DNA from: Corallochytrium limacisporum
Lineage: Eukaryota; Opisthokonta
DNA length: 35,794 bases
Assembly: GCA_002811645.1 (NCBI GenBank)
Contig: PDIP01000043.1
Coordinates: forward strand, 257,480 to 293,273
Direction of reading: 5' to 3'
Shown here: positions 8,976-16,509 of the stretch, piece by piece
Layout of the letters: each line of letters opens with the position of its first letter
Numbering within the stretch: position 1 is the stretch's first letter
Made by a program: the position numbers and the translations under genes
Notes under the pieces: model-generated
The model's database searches: none
Seen by the model: the letters and a program-made list of their open reading frames with translations, nothing else
Told to the model about the DNA's origin: nothing

Positions 8976-11900
8976 TTAATACAGCATCATTGAAAACGGT
9001 TCCATAATCTGATTGAAATTATCGCGATTGGCAATGAATGGATTCGCTGCGGATGCATTCTTCTTTAACATAGTCTTGAGGTGCTCAAGCAGGTGTCGGT
9101 GTACAGCTTGTTTGGGAGTAAGAACGGCGATGAATGCCTTAGCACAGAGCCAACGGATACACGTCCGACCCATTGTACACTGAGACCCTGGGTATGCTTT
9201 GACCAAATTGTTCAGGACGGTGTGACAGTAGACAAGGAAGCTGTCCAGGAAGGAGACCATAAAAGGCAGACGCTCATTGGGCCGATGATTCTGGCGCAAA
9301 TGCCGGACATGGCAGTGAAATTTGACCGCACAGAGAGCCATCAACTGAAAGACATTGACGGCGATCGTGTCCTCTGAGTTGAGCCGTTTGTCCAGCAGAA
9401 GCGGATGGCACTTGGTCTTGAAAAAAGCAAACATTTTACGCTGCAGAGCTGCACCAGGCCGCTCAGATGTGTCGACTGTCAGCGTGTCGGACATGTAAGT
9501 TCCAGCGTACCTAGTGTAGTCAATCATCACATTCAATGACATGGTGTTGATAAGAAAACCACACCACGGAAACCATTTGCGATGCACCGCTGGTTCAATG
9601 CAGTTTTCGTGCGCGTACGTGAAGCTTACTGCCGTCTTCTTGGGATTCACCGTGCAGCCATACTCGGGCACACCGTTCATCATGGTATCCAGAAAGGCCC
9701 TAGCTGCGCTCCGTGATGGAGTAATGAGCAGAAAGTCATCGATTTGCCTCATCAAATGGCCATTATCAAGGACTTTCTGGGGCAAGACGTGCTTCTCCAT
9801 GTGGCCGTAGTAGAAATTGCATAGCAAGGTTGACAAGACTGAGCCTTGGGGAATGCCTTTGATTTGGATATAGAATTGCGATCCAACGCGGATAATGTTG
9901 CGTAAGATATTGTTGCGCATGAGTTCAAGCACATGATCTGCGTTCTCAAACCCGCAAATGACCAGATCAGTGATTATGGCGTTCCGTACCTTCGGTTGTA
10001 GGCTCAACTTGGTGGCCAGCTCTGGAAACTGCTCAAACTGACTGACGGGACTTACCGACTTCTTGTACACTGCGCGCAACCGATTGGATGCCCTGATGGT
10101 CAGAAAGTACCGACGAATCATATACGTCGTCTCTTGCATAATGTTATTTGTGATCTTCAGAAGTTTCTCCTGCAATACGGTGTCAAAAGCCTTCGAAATA
10201 TCGACCGACGCAAAGTAATGGCGGACTTTCGGATTGAAGTGACTAGCCGTTACGTAGTGCACAAGTGAGTCGTAAATCTCATCGATACCAAACACGGCAC
10301 CTCCAACCAAACCAGGCTGTCGTCGTCTTTCAAAAGATAGTACTTGGAAGGCCTGCTGCAACATTTGATTGGTGGACATCACTTTCTTCAGAACTCTTCC
10401 GGTGTTAGGATCTCGAACCGTCCGCCGATGTGCCATATTGGCAATTGGACGAGGGCCACCAGACTTCGGTTGGAAACGGACAACAGCGTACTCTAACTCA
10501 GTTTCGTTGAGGATCCGTTCCGCTCTCCGCTTCCCGATGGGTTGGTATTGTGCCGCAAGCTCGTTCTGACAGATTTCAACGGCTGATTTCCAAGTCGATT
10601 TCCTGTAGTAGAAAAGTCGATTGCGATGTGCCGATGACTCTGTAACATAGAAACATGCCTTGATGATGGGATTGACTACTTGGAGATAGAGCCAAGCTAG
10701 AAATGTGCACAACATCTTGCGACTCTGACTGTGGCCCTTTCCCCTACGGGTTGGGCCCAACCATTGCACTTTGGACAGAGATATGTACCGCATAACGTCC
10801 TCGACAGTATACTTTTCATGACGGCGAAGTCTGAGGTAGCACCCAAGATTCTTGTAGAAAGTCCTTTCATTCTGAACATCTCCGAAGAGTTCTGTCGGTA
10901 GAAAAGCTTTCAATATCGCCTGCATCGCCCGTTCCACAGAATGAAACGAGCAGAAGCTTTGGATGAGGTCCTCGTATGTTGCAGAACCGTCCCTGATTCC
11001 GGGTGGAAGAGGGCAATGATGGTCCAGAATGCGGACAAATGAAGTATGTTTCCATCGCCGCATACTCTCAAGCAAGATCGGCACCAGTCCCTTCAACTGC
11101 CTTGGCAACCGCTTCACTGTCTTGGTCTTGGTTTTGATGTCGTAAATGTGCATGATCAATGCTTGTGCTGCATTCCGACTGACATTGAAACGAAGATACG
11201 GAAACCGGTATGGGAGACGCTCTGTGAAATCATTGGAGTAGAACAGCCGGTATCGATGCAACGCCTTCTCGTCGACATCAAAGACTTTCTTGCGCATACG
11301 AATCTTTTGATTATTCACAAGAGTGTTCTGCATCGAAACTACAGAATCATCTGCTCCGCAATCGCGTCGCTGACTGTTCGGGTGTGTGTTCTCCTTGTCG
11401 TCGATCATCATTGCGTCAGCAGCGCTCTGTGCCTTCGATTCGGTTTTCTCCTTCTTAGCTTTCGCAGCCTTTTTCTGCCCTTGGTCTTCTTTTCTGTCAC
11501 GCCCAATTGACTTACGCGTAAACGCTTCTTCCCGTGCCACATCGAGGTCTGCGCCCTTTGGGATCGTTCCCGGTAGTGGACAGCCAGTGATCTGGAGATA
11601 ACTGTTCTTGTGTAAGGGGACAAATATGCTGAAATTGCTCAATACATAGTGCATTATCTCATCCCCAATTCGTAAGTGCAGGATTGCCCACGGTCCACGC
11701 TTTAATTCATTCACGACCGTATTCGGGAACACGTTAATGATGCCTTGCATGCCAATTGATCCCCCTGTCTCGCGCCAGTCATTTCGCTGGTTCCTGTATC
11801 CTAGGGACACAACATTTTGGGCCATCCCATCCATGTATCTCGATTGGACTGACACATTTCGGTCCAGATCCTGCTGGATCACAGAGTCCACAATATCTAC

Positions 11901-12347
11901 TTGAGATGTGTAATTGCCTGAGCCAAGGTTGCTGGGAATTCGTGAATCCTTCCCAGGTAGACCGACTAAAGATCGCTTCAAGATATGTTTATACTTCTTT
12001 GGATCAGAAGGCACTAATAATTTCGAAGGTGCAATATCGGGATGCTGAACTAGAACCTCGTATAGCGTTCTCACTTGCGGAAACACCTGCTTCAGAATCT
12101 TTTCCTTTGTTCCTGCTTTTTCAAGTCGTCGCCTCAACTTTCCGCGAGCTCTGGCACGCGCTTGACTTCTCTGGGACACATTTTGGGTCGATCCTTGTGC
12201 TGCGGTTGTGCTATCTTTGGAGAGTGTTGCTTCAGTCCCCTTGAGCACAAGATTTGGCTGATCATTTGCCTTATGGACAGCAGCATTCCAAGGCAAAGTA
12301 TCTTTCCCCTTGTCCTCACCGTCGCATTTGCTCTCTGTCGAGCCCAT
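8976..12347 (-). CDS. TERT: Telomerase reverse transcriptase (TERT), complete and intron-free
   Basis: TERT is the catalytic subunit of telomerase, copying the telomerase RNA template onto chromosome ends. From the ATG at 12347 it has 1123 residues; the frame extends five codons upstream only to a GTG. Domains in order: basic Gln/Arg-rich N-terminus; TEN domain (about 95-260) with the GQ-type block FPNTVVNEL, RIGDEIMHYVL and YLQITGCPL; a Lys-rich linker (about 265-355); TRBD with the QFP motif (LPTELFG..NERTFYKNLG, about 485-530) and T motif (FYVTESSAHRNRLFYYRKSTW, 566-586); RT motifs 1 and 2 (RFQPKSGG, RPIANM), A (DISKAFD, Asp716), B' (GIPQGSVLSTL), C (IDDFLL, Asp870/Asp871), D (VNPKKT) and E (WFPWCGF, 925-931); then the C-terminal extension. 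All catalytic Asp residues are present. The T motif and TEN domain exclude a retroelement RT. A TATAAA lies only 26 bp before the ATG. Confidence 0.97.
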   Translation of the reverse strand: MGSTESKCDGEDKGKDTLPWNAAVHKANDQPNLVLKGTEATLSKDSTTAAQGSTQNVSQRSQARARARGKLRRRLEKAGTKEKILKQVFPQVRTLYEVLVQHPDIAPSKLLVPSDPKKYKHILKRSLVGLPGKDSRIPSNLGSGNYTSQVDIVDSVIQQDLDRNVSVQSRYMDGMAQNVVSLGYRNQRNDWRETGGSIGMQGIINVFPNTVVNELKRGPWAILHLRIGDEIMHYVLSNFSIFVPLHKNSYLQITGCPLPGTIPKGADLDVAREEAFTRKSIGRDRKEDQGQKKAAKAKKEKTESKAQSAADAMMIDDKENTHPNSQRRDCGADDSVVSMQNTLVNNQKIRMRKKVFDVDEKALHRYRLFYSNDFTERLPYRFPYLRFNVSRNAAQALIMHIYDIKTKTKTVKRLPRQLKGLVPILLESMRRWKHTSFVRILDHHCPLPPGIRDGSATYEDLIQSFCSFHSVERAMQAILKAFLPTELFGDVQNERTFYKNLGCYLRLRRHEKYTVEDVMRYISLSKVQWLGPTRRGKGHSQSRKMLCTFLAWLYLQVVNPIIKACFYVTESSAHRNRLFYYRKSTWKSAVEICQNELAAQYQPIGKRRAERILNETELEYAVVRFQPKSGGPRPIANMAHRRTVRDPNTGRVLKKVMSTNQMLQQAFQVLSFERRRQPGLVGGAVFGIDEIYDSLVHYVTASHFNPKVRHYFASVDISKAFDTVLQEKLLKITNNIMQETTYMIRRYFLTIRASNRLRAVYKKSVSPVSQFEQFPELATKLSLQPKVRNAIITDLVICGFENADHVLELMRNNILRNIIRVGSQFYIQIKGIPQGSVLSTLLCNFYYGHMEKHVLPQKVLDNGHLMRQIDDFLLITPSRSAARAFLDTMMNGVPEYGCTVNPKKTAVSFTYAHENCIEPAVHRKWFPWCGFLINTMSLNVMIDYTRYAGTYMSDTLTVDTSERPGAALQRKMFAFFKTKCHPLLLDKRLNSEDTIAVNVFQLMALCAVKFHCHVRHLRQNHRPNERLPFMVSFLDSFLVYCHTVLNNLVKAYPGSQCTMGRTCIRWLCAKAFIAVLTPKQAVHRHLLEHLKTMLKKNASAANPFIANRDNFNQIMEPFSMMLY

Positions 12348-12750
12348 GCTTTCTAAGACCACAGCTCTGCAGTTTATACAACGTTACTTTAGCATTTCCA
12401 TTGCCGATCCTTATGTCCTGTGCAATATTTTCATGTCGATTTGACCACTTAACTGGTGAGGTATTGGTTTGCCGTTCAACTACCCTTGCTGCCCATCATC
12501 GAGTTTCATCACTTGACCCGCATCTCTGGTGGTGTCCTCGAAATGGAGAGCCCACCTTCCAATTCGCGCGCAAAATTGTCACTATAGAAAATAGACTCCT
12601 GATCTGCTTTCCTTCCTAATCAAGAGCCCGGAACTGCCATTTCCAGGGATGGTTCCAGCTGGAACTCATTAGCCCCTCAAAGCATCACTATCGACGAGCA
12701 ACAAAGCTACTGGATATATTTACAATACACTAATCAAATAATTGTTGATT
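12348..12750. other. Intergenic, TERT 5' flank / eIF4E-like 3' flank
   Basis: 403 bp between two minus-strand genes. On the minus strand TGTATAAACT (12371-12380) lies just upstream of the TERT ATG. Nothing else recognisable. Confidence 0.5.
12371..12380 (-). promoter_or_regulatory. TERT: TATA-like element before TERT
   Basis: Minus-strand TGTATAAACT, with TATAAA about 26 bp before the chosen TERT ATG. If it is a true TATA box, transcription would begin at or next to the start codon, giving an almost leaderless mRNA; otherwise it is chance. Confidence 0.3.
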
Positions 12751-13755
12751 TTATGCTCCTTCTTGCATCCAACGCTCAGCTGACGGTTCTGCGCTACTGG
12801 CTCTCTGAGGCTGATTCGGCTTCGTTGTGCTTTGGTGGCCGGTGTCCCCTTGCGAATGACTCTCCTGACGACCTCTGGATTGACTGTGACGGTTTGTCCC
12901 AGGTCGACTGGACGATCTCTGTCCTCTACTGACAGACTTCGTCGATTGCTGAGGTTTGTTACCATTTCCTCTCGTCGCGTGGCTGCTGGCGTTCGGTGAC
13001 CTTTGATGATGTGCCGTCGATTTTTTTTTGGCAGCTTCAATCGATTCCATCGCGTTTGTGTGATGATATGTTGAGCCATCGCGTATTGACATGGAGTGGA
13101 ACTTGTACTGGAGATGTGCGCTCTCATCTAAATGAAGCACTTCCAGGAGTTTCTCTTTGATGCGGAATCGCGCCGATGGATCAGCATTCGTCTTATTCCA
13201 AATTGATAACATATTCTCCTTATGCCGGCGACTACATACAATGCCCACAACATTGGGATCTTCAAAATTCTCTCCCACAGTGGCAAATACTAACCTTTCC
13301 CAATACCGAGCAACATTCTCGTCTTTCTTGTTGAATGTCAAAATCCAGCAGCCACCATGCGGAAAGCTTTCCCACATCGGTGACACCCCGTCACGGAAGA
13401 TATGTACATTCATATTACATGCGATCTCATCGGCCGGCTTCAGCCAGACGTACACCTTCCAGAATTCCTCGACGGTGCCGAAAGTGCAGAGTTTCTTTAC
13501 GGCGTCTTTGTAATCAATCAAGGAATGCTTTGATAATCGATGATCCAGCCATACAGTCCATGGTGTCTCCAACAAATGTGACAGTGACTCGCTACTCTCA
13601 TTAACACTTTGGCTGTTAGTCTTAGCACATGCTTTTGAAGTTTCCTCCCCAGTCTCCGAATTATTGATATCTCTGGGCACCTGCTTCTGTACGCGGCTCT
13701 CCTCAACAGCATCATGCTGCGGTATCATATTTGTTTCTTTGTCTTGCTCAGGCAT
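12751..13755 (-). CDS. EIF4E: eIF4E-family cap-binding protein with Ser/Arg/Gln-rich tail
   Basis: This 334-residue protein contains one eIF4E fold (about 60-225), which binds the mRNA 5' cap. The match is closest to the 4EHP/eIF4E2 branch (FPHGGCWILTF, LSIWNKT). By mammalian eIF4E numbering, Trp43 and Trp46 are kept (PWTVW, Trp66 and Trp69), Trp56 is Tyr82 (LIDYKD), Trp73 is kept in TVEEFW (the dorsal face that binds YxxxxL partners), and the cap pair Trp102/Glu103 is kept in PMWE (Trp128, Glu129); Trp166 is in SIWNKT. Trp43 with Tyr56 is the class III pattern, while the surrounding sequence looks class II. The ~100-residue C-terminus is disordered and rich in Ser, Arg, Gln and His, with RS/SR pairs, unlike ordinary eIF4E. 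The open frame runs 8 codons upstream to a TTG; the ATG at 13755 is preferred. It is tandem with and upstream of TERT. Role as repressor or initiation factor cannot be decided. Confidence 0.9.
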   Translation of the reverse strand: MPEQDKETNMIPQHDAVEESRVQKQVPRDINNSETGEETSKACAKTNSQSVNESSESLSHLLETPWTVWLDHRLSKHSLIDYKDAVKKLCTFGTVEEFWKVYVWLKPADEIACNMNVHIFRDGVSPMWESFPHGGCWILTFNKKDENVARYWERLVFATVGENFEDPNVVGIVCSRRHKENMLSIWNKTNADPSARFRIKEKLLEVLHLDESAHLQYKFHSMSIRDGSTYHHTNAMESIEAAKKKSTAHHQRSPNASSHATRGNGNKPQQSTKSVSRGQRSSSRPGTNRHSQSRGRQESHSQGDTGHQSTTKPNQPQRASSAEPSAERWMQEGA

Positions 13756-14396
13756 GATTAGACCGTCCCTTAGAGACAAAGTATTTAAAATAACGTTAAA
13801 AGTGTACTATAGCACAATATGGCCGCGAATAGTACCGCATTCAACAAAGGACTGGCGCCCTAAGTACGAGCACGTCTGCGTGAGATCGCTAGCAGGAAAT
13901 CCTCCGCTCCACCGGGGGGAGCAGGGTTCAACTTTGTCGACTTTATGAAAGCAAGGGATGTGAAAAATAGGCCCCCTTCTTGTTGGCGCAAACTCTACAA
14001 TCGCATATTTCCTCATCTTCGCAAAATTTAGACAAGGGCCCGTAACAGCGGCGCCGTAGTACACTGGCTATGGAGAGGGGCTTGGTGGTCATAGGGATCC
14101 GAGCACTGAGCGCTAGGAGGCAGCTTCGTTGTAGTCCGAATGCAATATTTTGATGAGGTGCTCTTGCACGGACATCTTTCTGGAATTGACTGGGGCTAGT
14201 GTTAAACTACAACCTATTTCATTACATGGTGTTCTTAACATGAAGGTTGATAGTGGCTAAGATTTACGTTCGTAGATATTACTTGTGGAAGTATTTATTC
14301 TGTCAGCGATGGCGCAGTAGATCCAGGCTAATCGTTCGACCTAGCAGGCTATATGACAAATATTGAAGACATGAGGATGAACGAAGTTCATTACAA
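13756..14396. other. Divergent promoter region, eIF4E-like / Ser-rich protein
   Basis: 641 bp between divergent starts. A short GC hairpin (GCTCC/GGAGC) lies near 13902-13921. A 10-codon upstream ORF at its right end overlaps the next start (separate entry). No tRNA found. Confidence 0.5.
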
Positions 14397-14403
14397 ATGT
14401 TGA
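14371..14403 (+). promoter_or_regulatory. Upstream ORF overlapping the Ser-rich gene start
   Basis: ATG at 14371 opens a 10-codon frame ending in TGA at 14401-14403. The main ATG (14397) lies inside it in another frame, and the next in-frame main Met (Met4, 14406) lies 2 nt beyond the stop. If the transcript starts upstream of 14371, this uORF should reduce initiation at 14397. Seen in sequence; function inferred. Confidence 0.4.
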
Positions 14404-15248
14404 AAATGGCTGAAAGCCCAGAAAAGGATAGCCTTGCGGCTCCTCAGGGGCGACCACGCTCCAGAACAACTGGTACGGTGCCTGAGTTCTTAGCTGTCTC
14501 CACAACCGAGTCTGCTGACTCGATAGACGACAATGATCCCCTGGCCCACCTTAAACGGGCACAAATGCTGTCACCTCGGGCGACTGGTGTCACAAAGAAG
14601 GCAGTACGTCGGGAAAGAGCGGATTCCACCAGTGCTCATGAAATGAAACGCGTTCACGGAGGTAAATATAAGGACGACGTCCGGCAGAAGATCCTGGAAC
14701 GCGCTAAGATTGCCGGAAAGGGCCAACTCGATACTGGAATCACACAGACTGTTAGCAATATAAGCCTCACATCTGCGGAACACAGCCCACGATGCGAACG
14801 CGGAGCAGTCAGATCCGCGTCTCTGGAACGAACTCAGAGCAGTGGGCACAAAGAAATCAAGCCAGCACCATTTCTTCGTCGCCACTCGCATGAAACAATG
14901 CTTCCTTCTGGGCCGGGGTCAGAAGCATCAAGCACAGTCGCCGAACGAGGAGATCTGAGACCTTCGAGTGGCACCAGCGCATCTCGTAGTTCGCTCTCAT
15001 CGTCTAAGGAGGCTAAGAAGAAGGGGTTTCTCGGATCATTGTTTGGAAGCCTTCGCTCCTCGGCGCAAGGGGAGTTGGAGACAACAGAAAAGACGACCCC
15101 GCCATCGTCCGCGGCGCAACATCGGAGCTCCATGCCGACACTATATTCACAGCGATCGAAGAGCGCAGAGCGGTCGAAACGAAGCCATGACCAGGACAAG
15201 TTCTTCCAGGACCTGCATGATAAAATCGGTAAAGATGACGATGACTAA
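14397..15248 (+). CDS. Unrecognised Ser-rich, probably disordered protein
   Basis: I do not recognise this 283-residue protein. It is dominated by Ser, Arg, Lys, Glu and Thr with little hydrophobic content, so most of it is likely disordered. Visible features: repeated basic-directed Ser sites (RRERADS, VRSASLE, FLRRHSHE, QRSKSAE), which resemble AGC-kinase or 14-3-3 sites; a possible helix KYKDDVRQKILERAKIAG (about 91-108); a short hydrophobic patch GFLGSLFGSL (about 211-220) after a Lys cluster, which might be an amphipathic membrane or partner-binding helix; and an acidic end GKDDDD. The first ATG is at 14397; Met4 (MAESPEK) is an alternative, and an upstream ORF overlaps the start. It is transcribed toward the ankyrin gene and divergent from the eIF4E-like gene. 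That it is coding rests on length and absence of a competing frame. Confidence 0.6.
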   Translation: MLKMAESPEKDSLAAPQGRPRSRTTGTVPEFLAVSTTESADSIDDNDPLAHLKRAQMLSPRATGVTKKAVRRERADSTSAHEMKRVHGGKYKDDVRQKILERAKIAGKGQLDTGITQTVSNISLTSAEHSPRCERGAVRSASLERTQSSGHKEIKPAPFLRRHSHETMLPSGPGSEASSTVAERGDLRPSSGTSASRSSLSSSKEAKKKGFLGSLFGSLRSSAQGELETTEKTTPPSSAAQHRSSMPTLYSQRSKSAERSKRSHDQDKFFQDLHDKIGKDDDD

Positions 15249-16509
15249 CTCAAGTGGCTTGAATGGTCAACATGTTCCATATTTGCCGATGATGTGAATC
15301 ATCATATAGATATATAAACAAACGTAATCACTGTAGTCCACAAGTCCCGAATCGTGAATGGTAGTAGGTTGGGTAAACTCTAAAAGAATACTGCACAATA
15401 GTCAGCGTCAACGAGGCCACTAAGACTATCTCTTCCCGTAGATCAAACAAGCCATTTTGCGTGCCAACCATATCAGCCATCGTCATCATCTTCTCAGCAC
15501 CGTTTTCTAGAATACTCGCTCGCTAATTCCTGCAACTATCATCCACTGTTAGCACCAGACAATGTGAAGTCACGGGAGCTCCGCCCGTCCCGACCACTCA
15601 CTGCAAAGGAGCCGCCGCGGTCAACACACTGTCAGTTCGTCCAACCTATTACACTCGCTGCCAACAGTCCTTATAAATCCATTTTGCACGCTACCACCCG
15701 AACCCAGGCCGGTCTGGTACACCCTCTCCCCTGCACTGCGCCCTTAAATTTCTTTTCGTTCGATAGAAACTTCTTCTGTCACTACCTCTCTCCCTAGTGA
15801 TTGGCCTTGACCACCCGTCCAAGTCTCTGATTGGTTCATTTTTGGTTGAGTCCTCTTATCTTGGGTGCGTTTTCCCCTCCCTCTCTACGGGAAAGGGGGG
15901 GGGCCAGTTTCGGCGAGTACGGGTGTCTTCGGACTCATAGATAGGTCTCGTGTCTCCCGGAAGTTTCAAAGTCAATACAGAACATATTTCGCCCTTTCGT
16001 CCTAGTCACTGCATTTCAAACAGAACGAGGAGGGTCTCCATCGTGCGCGTAGGGACCCTGCGTTGTGCAGTCTGCGCCCCTAAAACCGTGTTGGAGGCTA
16101 ATCAGGGAGTGGGTAGGCGGGTGGGGTAGCCCCTAGCAATGGGGACTGTCCCCTGGGGAAATGGGTGACTGAGCAAGGGGACGCGTGCAGTCCAGAAGCC
16201 ATCGCAGCCAAGAACCTAACCTTCGGTGATGGAGAACCGCCTGCTTGCCATTGAAAAGCTGTCACCATGAAATGCAAATTCTAGATTTTCTGCTTCAGTT
16301 TAAATAATATTGTTGCTCTTTCAACCAAAGTTTGGAATTACTAACATGTATGTTGCTAAGTGGGACTAGTCGTAAAGGTATTCAGAATCTTGGGCACAAA
16401 AAGAAAATAGCCTTGGAAACCAGGTTGTCAATGTGAATTGTGTGGAAAATCCGGGACGTGTGAGCGAACAACATATATTTGTATCGACATCCAGTCGTAA
16501 GCAGAAACC
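15249..16509. other. Long 5' flank of the ankyrin gene
   Basis: 1261 bp without a supported gene. Contents: a pyrimidine-rich stretch, two CCAAT boxes in reverse orientation 30 bp apart (15798-15834), a G9 run at 15895-15903, and a cluster of G-runs and G/C hairpins at about 16110-16160, including GGGGAC-T-GTCCCC at 16141-16153. No tRNA or protein character seen. Confidence 0.5.
15798..15834 (-). promoter_or_regulatory. Pair of CCAAT boxes (NF-Y type)
   Basis: TGATTGG occurs at 15798-15804 and 15828-15834; on the minus strand these read CCAATCA, the core of the NF-Y consensus. The second, CTGATTGGTT, matches the wider consensus very well. Their spacing of 30 bp is about three helical turns, typical of functional NF-Y pairs. 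They lie ~680 bp before the ankyrin-gene ATG. Confidence 0.4.

Noticed and set aside
11046-11510. 154-codon frame antisense to TERT
   Set aside because: It is the shadow of a strongly conserved gene and has no protein-like motifs.
8976-12347. Reverse transcriptase of a retroelement or group II intron
   Set aside because: TEN domain, QFP and T motifs, and no repeats or endonuclease domain: this is TERT.
12720-13127. 135-codon minus-strand frame overlapping the eIF4E-like gene
   Set aside because: It is an alternate frame over the low-complexity tail; the eIF4E frame has the conserved domain.
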